Position numbers and translations under genes: made by a program. The notes under the pieces were generated by a model, which searched no databases, was not told the origin of the DNA, and was given only the letters and a program-made list of their open reading frames with translations. A stretch of DNA of 64,000 nucleotides from Mucilaginibacter saanensis (GTDB lineage: Bacteria; Bacteroidota; Bacteroidia; Sphingobacteriales; Sphingobacteriaceae). Numbering within the stretch: position 1 is the stretch's first letter; every line of letters starts with the position of its first letter. The stretch covers positions 186,001 to 250,000 of the forward strand of contig NZ_JACHBZ010000002.1 of NCBI RefSeq assembly GCF_014200575.1, read 5' to 3'. This document shows positions 25,781 to 34,959 of the stretch, piece by piece.

Positions 25781-25969
25781 GAATTTGAAAAAGACCAACG
25801 GCAGAGCCATCAGGATACATCACTGACAGGCGTTGTCAATTATGACTTTGGGATGAAAATATATTATATTAAATCTATAGGAATAGTAGTATTAATTTAT
25901 AGTTTTGACGCAGAAAAATGGGAATGGAAATAGGTTCCATATCTGCATTTTTCGGATAATAATTTAATC

Positions 25970-26080
25970 ATGAAAAAAAATATACCCCAAAATTACAGTA
26001 ACGTTATTGCAGAGAAAGCACGTGTCGATTTCAACGTCGAATTTACCCATCTTTCCACTTGCAACACTTGTTGTTGTTAA
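25970..26080 (+). CDS. 36-residue leader ORF ending in CNTCCC
   Basis: A small ORF with ATG at 25970 and TAA at 26078-26080. Its product starts MKKNIPQNYSNVIAEKAR and ends THLSTCNTCCC, so four of the last six codons are cysteine, three of them consecutive immediately before the stop. There is no signal peptide. It lies 143 bases before the SusC start, in the leader of the operon, and is followed by alternative hairpins (26094-26130). Leader peptides with such codon runs act as sensors of charged tRNA; polycysteine leaders of this kind are known in mycobacteria. A small thiol or metal-binding peptide is the main alternative. Translation is not proven. Confidence 0.55.
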   Translation: MKKNIPQNYSNVIAEKARVDFNVEFTHLSTCNTCCC

Positions 26081-26093
26081 GTCACCCATTAGT

Positions 26094-26130
26094 CTGAATC
26101 TAATTCAGCCAGATCTTCTCCGGATCTGAA
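26094..26130 (+). promoter_or_regulatory. Mutually exclusive hairpins after the Cys leader ORF
   Basis: CTGAA (26094-26098) pairs with TTCAG (26104-26108); CAGATC (26110-26115) pairs with GATCTG (26123-26128). TTCAG can pair instead with a second CTGAA at 26126-26130, so the two states exclude each other, as in an attenuator. No U tract follows, so control would be through translation or Rho and not an intrinsic terminator. Confidence 0.4.
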
Positions 26131-26223
26131 GTTTCGATCAATTTTATGTGCAGGAATGAGCTGACTTATCTATGGGTTAAGCAGCTCCTTATTTGGCAAA
26201 ATTCTTTACAAATTCAACAAATT

Positions 26224-29200
26224 ATGATAAAACATATACGTGTTAAATGGCTGTTGCTGTTTATTTTTTTATGCCCGCTGGCAACTTTTGCGCAGCAACA
26301 GCAGGTGGTGCATGGCATTGTCCGCGACTTGCAGGGCGCTTTGCCCGGTGTAAGTGTCAGGGTTAAAAACTCATCAAGAGGTACTATAAGCGATGGTAGC
26401 GGTAGTTATGCCATCAAAGCGGATAACGATGAAACGCTTATTTTTTCTTTTGTAGGCTATAATAACCAGGAAATCCAGGTTAAGCAAAGCAGTGTTAACG
26501 TTACCCTGGTTAAAAATGATAAACAATTGGGCGAAGTGGTAGTGGTGGCCCTGGGCTTGTCCAGGAACAAAAATGAGCTGCCGTATTCTGCTCAGACACT
26601 TAGTGGGGCCGAGGTTAGCAGTAACCGCAATACGAATTTACTTGGTGAATTATCAGGTAAAATTGCAGGAGCCCAGATCAGGCAGTCTAACGTGATCGGC
26701 GGGTCAACTAATATCGTGCTTCGCGGTCCAAAATCACTATCCGGCAGTAATCAACCCTTGTTTGTGGTTGACGGTGTTCCCATAGATAACTCCAGCGATC
26801 TGGAGCTCGGCGGACGGAGCAACGTTACAGAAAACCAGCGTAATGGCAAGGGCGGGTACGACTATGGAAGTCCCGGGGCAGATATTAATCCGGATGATGT
26901 TGCCTCTATTACAGTTTTAAAAGGAGCAGCTTCAACAGCGCTTTATGGATCAAGGGCAGCTAATGGCGCTATCATCATCACTACCAAAAAGGGCAGTAAG
27001 GGATTGAACGTGGTGCTGAATACCGGGGTTCAGTTTGGTACGGTGGATAAAAGCACCTTTGCCAAATACCAGAAAGATTACGGAGCAGGTTATGGCCCGT
27101 ATTATGACCCTAACACGCCCGGCAGTCATTTTGATTATACCGATATTCTGGGAAATGGCCAAAAACAGTTGGTTGTACCTACTTATGATGATGCCTCGTA
27201 TGGTCAGAAATTTGATCCGGCCCTCAAAGTTTATGATTGGCGCTCATTAGATCCAACTTCGCCATACTATCACCAGCAAACATTGTGGGTTGCTGCTAAA
27301 AATGATCCGTCAACTTTCTTTAATCATCCGTACACGCTTAACAACAGTTTATTTATTGATGGGGGAACGGATAAAGGGAATTATAAAATAGGGTATACGC
27401 GCTCAGATGACCATGGTATTCTTCCCAATAGCAGTATTGGTAAAAACTTGTTCAATTTTGGAGGGTCCTATCGCCTTACAGATAAATTAACGGTACAGGC
27501 TAATGTTAATTACAGCACAACTGCCGGTCAGGGAAGAGGAGGAACCGGTTTCGGGGGACAGAATGGTGAACCGATGAATATTCTTCAAAATTTTAGAGAG
27601 TTCTGGCAGGGGAATGTGGATGTAAAAGACCTGAAGGATGCTTATTTTAGAACAAATACCAACAATAACTGGAATGTGAAGAGCCCAACCGATCTGAGCT
27701 CCGCTTATTGGGATAACCCTTATTTTGTACAATATCAGAATTATGAAACCGACGGTCGTGACCGCTTTTTTGGTAATGTGAGCCTGGATTATAAGTTATT
27801 CAGCTGGCTGGATATTTTGGGCCGGGCATCTGAGGATTATTATAATGAGTTTCAGGAGCAGCGGATCAATGTGGGTAGTGTAGTTACACCCTCATCTTAT
27901 TATCGCCTTAACCGTACTTACAAGGAAAATAACTACGACTTATTGCTGAACTTTAATAAGGCAATTACCCACGATATCAGCTTTAAGGGAGTTTTGGGGC
28001 TGAACGCCAGACGGCAAAATATCCAGTCAATAAGTGCGTCAACCAATGGCGGCCTGGTTGTTCCCGGTTTGTTTGCACTAAGCAATTCGGTAAACCCGAT
28101 AGATTACCCGGTTGAAGAAGTTGACCAGAAGGTGGTTACCGGTGTTTTTGGAGGTGCCACATTTGGTTATAAGGACCTTTTCTTCCTGGACGGAACTTTA
28201 AGGCGTGACCAGTCAACCACCCTGCCAGACAGGAACAATACTTATTATTATCCATCCGTTGCCGGAAGTTTTGTTTTTTCAAACCTGTTAAAAAATTATA
28301 CCTGGCTGTCAAGTGGTAAATTAAAGCTGAATTATGCGGAAGTGGGTAACGATGCCCCGTCCCGCCGCATCAGCGAAGTGTATGATAAGGCCACCAACTT
28401 TAACTCACAACCGCTCTATTATGTATCAACCGTTAGGAACAATGCCGACCTAAAGCCTGAAAGAACCAAAAGCTTTGAAACCGGTTTGGATGCATCATTT
28501 TTCCAAAGCCGCTTAGGTTTTGACGTTACCTTTTATAAAAACAATACTATTAATCAGATACTGCCGGTATCTGTGTCAACCGCAACAGGGTATGACGGCC
28601 TGTATGTTAACTCCGGTAACGTACAAAATAAAGGCATTGAAGTTGCTTTGAATGGTTCTCCTATCAAAACCAACGATTTTTCATGGAACATCAATGTCAA
28701 TTTCGCAAAGAATGAAAATAAGGTGCTCTCCCTATATAACGGGGTAAGTAATTACCAGCTGGCGGCTTATAAAGGCGGGGTGACCACCAATGCCACCGTT
28801 GGCGAAGCTTACGGAACTTTGAGAGGGACGGATTTCATATATAAAAACGGGCAGAAAGAAGTAGATGCCACCGGGCATTACCTGTTTACATCAAACTCCA
28901 ACAATGTTATTGGAAATACCAATCCGGACTGGACCGGCGGCGTTTATAACTCCGTTAGGTACAAAAACTTCACGCTGAGCTTTTTAGTTGATTTTAGCCA
29001 TGGTGGCAGTATCTATGATGTGGATATGGTGTTTGGTTTGTGGACTGGTTTATATCCTGAAACGGCCGGATTAAATGATCTGGGCAATCCAAAACGTAAT
29101 TCACTTGCCCAGGGCGGTGGCGTGATATTACCGGGTGTTCATGCTGACGGTACGCCTAATAGCACCCGGATAGATGCTTCTCAAAATCAATCTGCTTACG

Positions 29201-29487
29201 GTTACCAAACCGCGCCGAACAAGGCTTTTGTGTACGATGCTTCTTATATTAAGTTACGGGAGGCATCAATTTCCTACAGCATCCCGGCATCGTTTGTTCA
29301 AAAAATTGGGGCGGTAAAGGCTATCGATGTTTCGATCAATGGCAGGAACTTATGGATCATTCACAAAAATATTCCCTACGCCGATCCTGAGGACGGACTT
29401 GGAGCAGGAAGTGCCTATCAGGGTGTCCAGCTTGGTTCATATCCCAATGTACGCAGGTATGGTTTCAATTTAAAATTTAGCTTCTAA
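26224..29487 (+). CDS. SusC/RagA-family TonB-linked outer-membrane transporter
   Basis: An outer-membrane importer of 1087 residues from the ATG at 26224 (MIKHIRVKWLLL); a longer frame to 26146 adds 26 residues before the signal peptide and is not credible. The signal peptide ends in ATFAQ. A carboxypeptidase-regulatory-like domain follows (VVHGIVRDLQGALPGVSVRV), then the SusC plug (GEVVVVALGLSR, IVLRGPKSLSGSNQPLFVVD, VTVLKGAASTALYGSRAANG-type, here SITVLKGAASTALYGSRAA) and the 22-strand barrel ending in NLKFSF. It would work with the SusD-like lipoprotein four bases downstream as a lidded pump. The linked amidohydrolase suggests a peptide- or amide-type substrate and not a polysaccharide. 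Confidence 0.93.
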   Translation: MIKHIRVKWLLLFIFLCPLATFAQQQQVVHGIVRDLQGALPGVSVRVKNSSRGTISDGSGSYAIKADNDETLIFSFVGYNNQEIQVKQSSVNVTLVKNDKQLGEVVVVALGLSRNKNELPYSAQTLSGAEVSSNRNTNLLGELSGKIAGAQIRQSNVIGGSTNIVLRGPKSLSGSNQPLFVVDGVPIDNSSDLELGGRSNVTENQRNGKGGYDYGSPGADINPDDVASITVLKGAASTALYGSRAANGAIIITTKKGSKGLNVVLNTGVQFGTVDKSTFAKYQKDYGAGYGPYYDPNTPGSHFDYTDILGNGQKQLVVPTYDDASYGQKFDPALKVYDWRSLDPTSPYYHQQTLWVAAKNDPSTFFNHPYTLNNSLFIDGGTDKGNYKIGYTRSDDHGILPNSSIGKNLFNFGGSYRLTDKLTVQANVNYSTTAGQGRGGTGFGGQNGEPMNILQNFREFWQGNVDVKDLKDAYFRTNTNNNWNVKSPTDLSSAYWDNPYFVQYQNYETDGRDRFFGNVSLDYKLFSWLDILGRASEDYYNEFQEQRINVGSVVTPSSYYRLNRTYKENNYDLLLNFNKAITHDISFKGVLGLNARRQNIQSISASTNGGLVVPGLFALSNSVNPIDYPVEEVDQKVVTGVFGGATFGYKDLFFLDGTLRRDQSTTLPDRNNTYYYPSVAGSFVFSNLLKNYTWLSSGKLKLNYAEVGNDAPSRRISEVYDKATNFNSQPLYYVSTVRNNADLKPERTKSFETGLDASFFQSRLGFDVTFYKNNTINQILPVSVSTATGYDGLYVNSGNVQNKGIEVALNGSPIKTNDFSWNINVNFAKNENKVLSLYNGVSNYQLAAYKGGVTTNATVGEAYGTLRGTDFIYKNGQKEVDATGHYLFTSNSNNVIGNTNPDWTGGVYNSVRYKNFTLSFLVDFSHGGSIYDVDMVFGLWTGLYPETAGLNDLGNPKRNSLAQGGGVILPGVHADGTPNSTRIDASQNQSAYGYQTAPNKAFVYDASYIKLREASISYSIPASFVQKIGAVKAIDVSINGRNLWIIHKNIPYADPEDGLGAGSAYQGVQLGSYPNVRRYGFNLKFSF

Positions 29488-29491
29488 ACGG

Positions 29492-30943
29492 ATGAAAAAG
29501 ATAATAACTACGCTATTGCTGACACTTACGTTGGTAAGCTGCATAAAAAAGAATGAATACCTGAATAACGATACTAAAAGTGCAACTGCCGTACCCGCAT
29601 CTGCCTTGTTTTCTTATGCCGAGAAAAAGCTATCTGACGTGCTGGCTACGAGTGCTTATAATACAAATATTTTTCGCTTAACGGCCCAGCAGTGGACACA
29701 AACCACGGCCATCGCCGAAAGCGACTACGATCTTAAACTCCGTAACGTTCCCGATGGTTTTTGGAGCGCAATATACCGGGATGTGCTTCGTAACCTGTAT
29801 GAAGCCAATAAATTAACCCTGGCAGATGCAAGCTTATCAGCAGCACAAAAAAATAACCAGCTGGCACAAATCAATATCCTGGAGATATATGCTTACTCGG
29901 TTCTTGTAAACACGTTTGGAAATATTCCGTACACACAGGCCGAGGATTATACCAACACTACGCCAAAGTACGATGATGCAAGCCAGATTTATGATAGCCT
30001 GTTAAGCCGGCTGGATGATGCCCTGGCTAAATTGAACACATCTGCGAAGGGCTTTAATACCGCTGATCTTTTATTTAATGGTGTGAATGAGATCAGCGCC
30101 TGGACAAAATTCGGAAACACGCTTAAGCTTAAGCTGGGTATTACGCTTGCTGATGCTGAGCCTGCTAAAGCAAAAACTGCCGTATTAGCTGCAGCTCCGC
30201 ATGTTTTGCAATCCAATGCAGACAATGTAAGTTTTAAGTATTTAACTACCACGCCAAATACCAATCCTTTATGGGTTGACCAGGTGCAGGGGCATCTGAT
30301 TGATTATATAGCCGGTTCAACACTGGTAAATTTGATGAATAGCTTAAATGATCCGCGCAGGGCTGCATATTATACCGCTATTGATACCAACTCAGTAGTT
30401 AAACCAGGTGATGTGCTGGTATATAAGGGAGGTGTTATAGGCAAGGTAAATACATATAATAAATACTCTACCTTCAGCAGTACCATAGGGGCACCTGACC
30501 TTCCGGGCTTGCTGGCAGACTATGCCGAGGTTGAGTTTGACCTGGCAGAAGCCGTTGAGCGTGGTTACAATGTAGGCGGAACAGCCCAGCAGCATTACAT
30601 CAATGGAATAACTGCCTCCATCAATTATTGGGGAGGTAGCACTGGTGATGTCAATACTTATTTAGCCAACCCTAAAGTGGCCTATGCAACTGCAGGTGGG
30701 GGCTATAAAATAAAAATAGGTAATCAGAAATACATTGCTCTTTACAATCGGGGATACGAGGCCTGGACAGAGGTGAGAAGACTTGGGATTACCCTGCCAT
30801 TGCCGCCAAACCAAACTTCGTATCTGAACAGGTTTACTTATCCTATAACCGAGCAAAATGTTAACCAGGTAAATTACGACCAGGCGGCAGCGGCCATCGG
30901 AGGAGATAATATTGCCACCAAAATATTCTGGAATAGAAACTAA
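29492..30943 (+). CDS. SusD/RagB-like outer-membrane lipoprotein (SusD-like_2 type)
   Basis: A 483-residue surface lipoprotein with lipobox LTLVSC (Cys at residue 17), which caps the SusC transporter and binds its substrate. It belongs to the SusD-like_2 branch: TAQQWTQTTAIAESDYDL, then FWSAIYRDVLRNLYEANKL, IAYAEVEFDLAEAVERGY-type helices (here LLADYAEVEFDLAEA) and ALYNRGYEAWTEVRRLG near the end. This branch pairs with SusC proteins that import peptides and other non-glycan nutrients as well as glycans. It starts four bases after SusC and is followed 18 bases later by a small secreted protein. Confidence 0.92.
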   Translation: MKKIITTLLLTLTLVSCIKKNEYLNNDTKSATAVPASALFSYAEKKLSDVLATSAYNTNIFRLTAQQWTQTTAIAESDYDLKLRNVPDGFWSAIYRDVLRNLYEANKLTLADASLSAAQKNNQLAQINILEIYAYSVLVNTFGNIPYTQAEDYTNTTPKYDDASQIYDSLLSRLDDALAKLNTSAKGFNTADLLFNGVNEISAWTKFGNTLKLKLGITLADAEPAKAKTAVLAAAPHVLQSNADNVSFKYLTTTPNTNPLWVDQVQGHLIDYIAGSTLVNLMNSLNDPRRAAYYTAIDTNSVVKPGDVLVYKGGVIGKVNTYNKYSTFSSTIGAPDLPGLLADYAEVEFDLAEAVERGYNVGGTAQQHYINGITASINYWGGSTGDVNTYLANPKVAYATAGGGYKIKIGNQKYIALYNRGYEAWTEVRRLGITLPLPPNQTSYLNRFTYPITEQNVNQVNYDQAAAAIGGDNIATKIFWNRN

Positions 30944-30961
30944 AACATAAAACAACCCATC

Positions 30962-31423
30962 ATGAAACAACTAAACAAACCCATCATCAAATTAGCAGCA
31001 GTATGTTTAACTGTGCTGTTTTTAACAATTTTGAGCAATAGCGCTTCGGCACAAAAGGCTAACCCTGCCGAGTATTTCAAGATAGAAGACTATTATAAAA
31101 TAAAATGGGGCTATGCGGATGAATTTATTGCACTATGGAAAAAGAACCATTATCCCTTGTTAAAAAAACTGCTGGAGAAAGGTGATGTGATCAGTATAGA
31201 GGCCGAAACACCCAGGCTGCACAGCAGTGAAGAAAGCCGCTGGGATCTTAAGGTTAGTGTGGTGTTTAAAAACGCCCCCTTAGCCTTTGATTACAGCATT
31301 GTTGATCCTTATAAAAAACAATTATTTCCTGACCAGGAAGCGTACAAAAAAGAAGAGCAGCGCCGTTGGGAAATTGTTTTGGCCCATTGGGATGTTACCG
31401 TTGAGAGCGTTCCGTTAAATTAA
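30962..31423 (+). CDS. Hypothetical secreted protein
   Basis: A 153-residue protein with a clear signal peptide (LFLTILSNSASA, cleavage near residue 30). The mature part has an alternating helix/strand pattern (YYKIKWGYADEFIALWKKNH, SRWDLKVSVVFKNA, RRWEIVLAHWDVTVESV) that could be a dimeric alpha/beta-barrel fold like NIPSNAP/ABM proteins; this is only a guess from the pattern. It lies between the SusD-like and amidohydrolase genes with gaps of 18 and three bases, so it is part of the same uptake and breakdown operon. I do not recognise a named family. Confidence 0.65.
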   Translation: MKQLNKPIIKLAAVCLTVLFLTILSNSASAQKANPAEYFKIEDYYKIKWGYADEFIALWKKNHYPLLKKLLEKGDVISIEAETPRLHSSEESRWDLKVSVVFKNAPLAFDYSIVDPYKKQLFPDQEAYKKEEQRRWEIVLAHWDVTVESVPLN

Positions 31424-31432
31424 GCCGTGCGG

Positions 31433-32707
31433 ATGAAAAAAATGATTTTTCTGTTACTGCTTCTGGCCAGCCAGGCGGTTCAGGCACAAAAAACTTATAT
31501 CTTTTGCGGTAAACTTATTGATGGTATTTCCAATACTATACAAAAACAGGTAACTATTATAGTTGATAGTGGGAAAATAGCTGGTATAGAAAAGGGATAT
31601 ATTGATCCGGGTGTCGCGGGCCGGGTAATTGACCTTAAATCAAAAACGGTGCTGCCCGGCCTTATTGATTGTCATGTACACCTGGAAGACATCCTGAGCA
31701 GCAATACTTTGATGGAGGTATTTACTTTGTCAGATGCTGACATTGCCTACCGTTCAGTAAATTTTGCAAAAAGAACGCTTTTGGCCGGTTTTACCACGGT
31801 TCGTGATCTGGGTGGTACGGGAGTAAACATCAGTATGAAAAAGGCGGTAGAAAATGGGTGGATAGATGGCCCCAGGATTTTCACTGCCGGGAAAATTATA
31901 TCTTCCAGTGGTGGCGCCAGCGATCCTTCTAACGGTTTTCGGGATGATGTTTTTAGCCATCGCCCCGGACCCGGTGATGGTGTTGCGGATGGTAAGGATG
32001 AACTGATTAAAGCGGTTAGATTGCAGATAAAAAGCGGTGCCGATATTATTAAAATAGCCTCGACGGGTGGCGTTTTTGAACTGGGCGATAACAATAAACG
32101 GGCTAAGTTCACGATAGAAGAAATTAAAACAGTTGTGGAAATAGCCCGTGATTATGGCTTAAAGGTTGCCTGCCATGCCCACGGGGCCGAAGGTATCAGG
32201 AGGGCTGTTATAGGAGGGGTAGCTTCAATTGAGCATGGCACCTATATGGATGATGAAGATATTAAGCTGATGAAACAATACGGAACCTGGTATGTGCCAA
32301 CTATTATTGCCGGAAAGGCGGTTGCTGACTCGGCCAGAAAGGGGTATTACCCGCCCATTATTGCAAGTAAAGGGATAGCCTTCGGCGAGCAGATACAGAA
32401 GACTTTTGCCAAAGCCTATAAGGAGGGTGTGAAGATCGCTTTTGGAACGGATGCCGGTGCATTTGATCATGGTAAAAACTACCTGGAGTTTCAATATATG
32501 GTGGAAGCCGGTATGCCTGAAATGGAGGCTATTAAGTCGGCTACTTCCAATGCCGCCATTCTCCTGGGAAAAGAGAACGACTTAGGTAGTGTCAGCAAGG
32601 GGAAATTTGCAGATATTATAGCAGTTGACGGCGACCCTTTAACAGATATTAAAGTAATGAAAAACGTTGTTTTTGTAATGAAGGCCGGTAAGGTTTTTGT
32701 AAACTAA
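31433..32707 (+). CDS. Secreted metal-dependent amidohydrolase (imidazolonepropionase/prolidase-like)
   Basis: A 424-residue binuclear-metal TIM-barrel hydrolase with a signal peptide ending in AVQA; the ATG at 31427 two codons earlier is also possible. Metal-site motifs in order are the HxH in LIDCHVHLED, the carboxylated-lysine region DIIKIASTGGV, the His in VACHAHGAEGIRRAV, the EH in SIEHGTYMDDED, and the Asp in AFGTDAGAFDHGKN. This set is typical of the Xaa-Pro/Xaa-Arg dipeptidase-like and imidazolonepropionase-like amidohydrolases. It probably cleaves, in the periplasm, the dipeptide or amide imported by the SusC/SusD pair. It is the last gene of the operon, with a hairpin at 32743-32804. 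Confidence 0.9.
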   Translation: MKKMIFLLLLLASQAVQAQKTYIFCGKLIDGISNTIQKQVTIIVDSGKIAGIEKGYIDPGVAGRVIDLKSKTVLPGLIDCHVHLEDILSSNTLMEVFTLSDADIAYRSVNFAKRTLLAGFTTVRDLGGTGVNISMKKAVENGWIDGPRIFTAGKIISSSGGASDPSNGFRDDVFSHRPGPGDGVADGKDELIKAVRLQIKSGADIIKIASTGGVFELGDNNKRAKFTIEEIKTVVEIARDYGLKVACHAHGAEGIRRAVIGGVASIEHGTYMDDEDIKLMKQYGTWYVPTIIAGKAVADSARKGYYPPIIASKGIAFGEQIQKTFAKAYKEGVKIAFGTDAGAFDHGKNYLEFQYMVEAGMPEMEAIKSATSNAAILLGKENDLGSVSKGKFADIIAVDGDPLTDIKVMKNVVFVMKAGKVFVN

Positions 32708-32742
32708 AGTTAAGAGCGGCATTATATGCTCGTTGTTTCTAT

Positions 32743-32804
32743 CCTTATTTTACCCGGGTACTTGTTTGGAAAGAAAAGCCAGACGGCGCCGGGGTAAAAT
32801 GAGG
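32743..32804 (+). terminator. Long-loop stem after the amidohydrolase gene
   Basis: CCTTATTTTACCC (32743-32755) pairs with GGGTAAAATGAGG (32792-32804), 13 pairs with one G-T wobble, around a 36-base loop. T-rich sequence follows. It is the likely end of the SusC/SusD/amidohydrolase transcript. Confidence 0.5.
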
Positions 32805-33198
32805 TTTATAGTTTATTTTAAGATGAGAGAGGCCTGTAAATATATCAATCGGAGTTCAGATTTGTCTTAACGTTACCAGCTACGGCTTTTGATTCCATCT
32901 ATTGCAGGCTATTCTTGATGGTTGCGGATATTGCCATCAGGGTAGAAAATTGAATGATACCCTTTTACACAATATTAGTATCACTTTCACCGTTGAAACT
33001 AAAGATAAATTATAATTAAAAAAACAAATAACGGTTTATTTGTTTTCCTATTAGAAATACACGGAAATGATCACCAACAGGATAATGTATCATACTCATT
33101 TAATCATTGCTAGTCAAATGCAATCGGGATGTGGTATGTCTTATTGTCCGGTGATATTAAATGCCAAATTAGAATACGCCTTTCTTCAAAGTAGCAAA

Positions 33199-33270
33199 GA
33201 CTTTATTAAGTAAGCCCCTGCCATAATTGGTAATGGGGGCCGGTTTTAAAACATGTTGTTTTACTGTCGT
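33199..33270 (+). repeat. Leader-hairpin repeat, copy A
   Basis: Begins GACTTTATTAAGTAAGCCCC and ends TTTTACTGTCGT, with an inner stem GCCCC ... GGGGGC (33213-33240) and TTTTAAAAC behind it. Copy B at 33417-33489 keeps the same order of elements: GACTTT, TAAGCCCC, GGGGCC, TTAAAAC, a T run and ACTGTC. Confidence 0.6.
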
Positions 33271-33416
33271 AAGCTTAATATATGTTCAATCTTCAAATAT
33301 CATTCTATCGTTACTTATTATTGCTTTGTAATAAATTGCAGGTAGCATTTGCATTTTATGGCTTCTCTGTGCCTGTACATTTCCACTTCGGCTATTACGC
33401 TCAAACCAACTCTAAG

Positions 33417-33489
33417 GACTTTGTAAAATAAGCCCCGGCCTTATATGGTTCGGGGCCAGTCTTAAAACGTTTGTTTTTTTACTGTCTTA
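33417..33489 (+). repeat. Leader-hairpin repeat, copy B
   Basis: A second copy of the element at 33199-33270. The inner stem is GCCCCG ... CGGGGC, followed by CTTAAAAC, seven T and ACTGTC. It ends 13 bases before the ATG of the glutamate-synthase-like gene, so it lies in or just upstream of its ribosome-binding region. Confidence 0.6.
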
Positions 33490-33502
33490 TTTTAATTATT
33501 TT

Positions 33503-34900
33503 ATGAAAAACTTCAGGTTCAAATCTGTTATAGGTTTGGTTTTTGCGCTTCTTTTTGTTTTTAATCTATATGTAATTATTGCCGGGCTTGTTATCGCAAG
33601 TCACCTACTCGTCGCATGCGGTATACTCTTGTCCTGCTTCCAGGTTTATGTGCTTGAACAATTCAGGCGTAAAAGCGCTATACTTAATAATGCACCCCAC
33701 GCCGTGCTGATCGATGATTCCCTGGCATTTATGCCATTGAAGTTTCGGCGCCTCATTTTTGCGACGCACCCATCCAGGTTTTTGTTAAACCAGAAACAAT
33801 GCGATATACTGGGCAGGCGTTCGAGGAACAATTTAACAGAGATTATTCAGAATAATTTATTAAACCCTAATGATCCTGGTTTTGAGTATCTCCAAGGCAG
33901 CAACACCTTGATCAATTTACAAAACGAAAGCTTCAGAGTTGTAATTGGCAGTGGGCAATGCTATCAGCCCTATAGTTTAAGCGTCCTGAATTTTGGCAGG
34001 CTTAATCAAAGGCAATTGTCAAAAAAATATGTTCACGCTATATCCCAGGGGGCCAATATCGGGAATTGTGCAGTTAATACGGGCGAAGACGGATTAAGCC
34101 CTCATTTAATACGGGGAGGCGCCGATTTGATCTGGCATATCAGCTATGACGACCGTTCGCTGAGGAATGATGACCGCTCAATAAATGAAACGATGATCAG
34201 AACCATCGCCTTGAAACCATATATCAAAATGATTGAAGTTAAATTTCAACTGGAAAATTTTCCCGCAACAAGAGGTTTAACGGCTTTTGCCATATTTTCC
34301 TTCGTGAAAAAGTTGCGGGCCTTATCCAGGGGCAAACCTATCGGTATTCATCTGCAGCACTCAGGCACGGGCATATTAAATTTCTTAGGAAAAGCCATGG
34401 CCTCCACAGGTGTGTATTTTGATTTTATAACTATAGAGAATTTAAGCCCCGGAATGCCTGGTTTGCAAAACACCGTGATGTTTCAACAATTCTTTTTTGA
34501 GGCCATTGTATCGGCCCGAAAAATGGTGGAACAATATCAGTTGCCCACCAAAATAATTGCTGCCGGTGTAATTGTAACGGAGTATGAGCTGTTAAGGGTT
34601 ATTGCCTTAGGTGCCGATGCGTGTTTTAATGCAAGTGATACCCTGATGGTTACAGGTTCAGTAACCGATTGTTTAAAGATGAACCGGGATGCCCAGAGTA
34701 TCAGGATCGCCAATTTTCATCGGAATACCATAGTCGCAGTGCGTAATTTGATGGGCCTGTGCCGGTATGAAAAACTTTCAGACGTTAGTCCTGCCAATTT
34801 TTGCAGAAAGGTAAACGGACTGGAAACCAAAACCCTGGAAGAGTTGATGTATCAGACAGATTCGATAGCTATACAGCCATTGTATGTTAATTTAAACTAA
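33503..34900 (+). CDS. Degenerate glutamate-synthase-like membrane protein
   Basis: A 465-residue protein with two N-terminal membrane helices (residues about 8-50) and then a domain resembling the FMN-binding domain of glutamate synthase (GltS). Landmarks are KKYVHAISQGANIGNCAVNT, GEDGLSPHLIRGGADLIWHI, RGKPIGIHLQHSG, FITIENLSPG and IAAGVIVTEYELLRVIALGA. The key features of active enzymes are missing: no KPGxGG loop, no DGGEGGTGAAP loop (here ENLSPGMPGLQNT), and no CxxxxxCxxxxC cluster for the 3Fe-4S centre (here one Cys in VTDCLKMNRDAQ). It is probably not a glutamate synthase and may have kept only a flavin- or ligand-binding shell. Two Rnk/GreA-like genes follow on the same strand. Confidence 0.75.
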   Translation: MKNFRFKSVIGLVFALLFVFNLYVIIAGLVIASHLLVACGILLSCFQVYVLEQFRRKSAILNNAPHAVLIDDSLAFMPLKFRRLIFATHPSRFLLNQKQCDILGRRSRNNLTEIIQNNLLNPNDPGFEYLQGSNTLINLQNESFRVVIGSGQCYQPYSLSVLNFGRLNQRQLSKKYVHAISQGANIGNCAVNTGEDGLSPHLIRGGADLIWHISYDDRSLRNDDRSINETMIRTIALKPYIKMIEVKFQLENFPATRGLTAFAIFSFVKKLRALSRGKPIGIHLQHSGTGILNFLGKAMASTGVYFDFITIENLSPGMPGLQNTVMFQQFFFEAIVSARKMVEQYQLPTKIIAAGVIVTEYELLRVIALGADACFNASDTLMVTGSVTDCLKMNRDAQSIRIANFHRNTIVAVRNLMGLCRYEKLSDVSPANFCRKVNGLETKTLEELMYQTDSIAIQPLYVNLN

Positions 34901-34959
34901 ATGCCCGGGTAAATTCTATAAATACATACTCTTTATTTAAACCCTTAATCAGAAAAAAT

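Larger units (their letters stand above)
32805..33502. other. 698-base AT-rich region without a gene
   Basis: I see no coding region, tRNA or known RNA here. It contains the two diverged copies of a hairpin repeat listed separately (33199-33270 and 33417-33489), the second ending 13 bases before the next start codon. A dyad ACAAATAACGGTTTATTTGT lies near 33024-33043. Confidence 0.5.

Noticed and set aside
25691..25933. Plus-strand ORF of 80 residues
   Set aside because: It runs antisense through the TetR start, promoter and palindrome, and its product shows no motif; the DNA is explained by the regulatory region.
33199..33489. Mobile-element ends in the duplicated repeats
   Set aside because: The copies are in direct and not inverted orientation, differ at many positions and flank no transposase remnant; a leader duplication explains them better.
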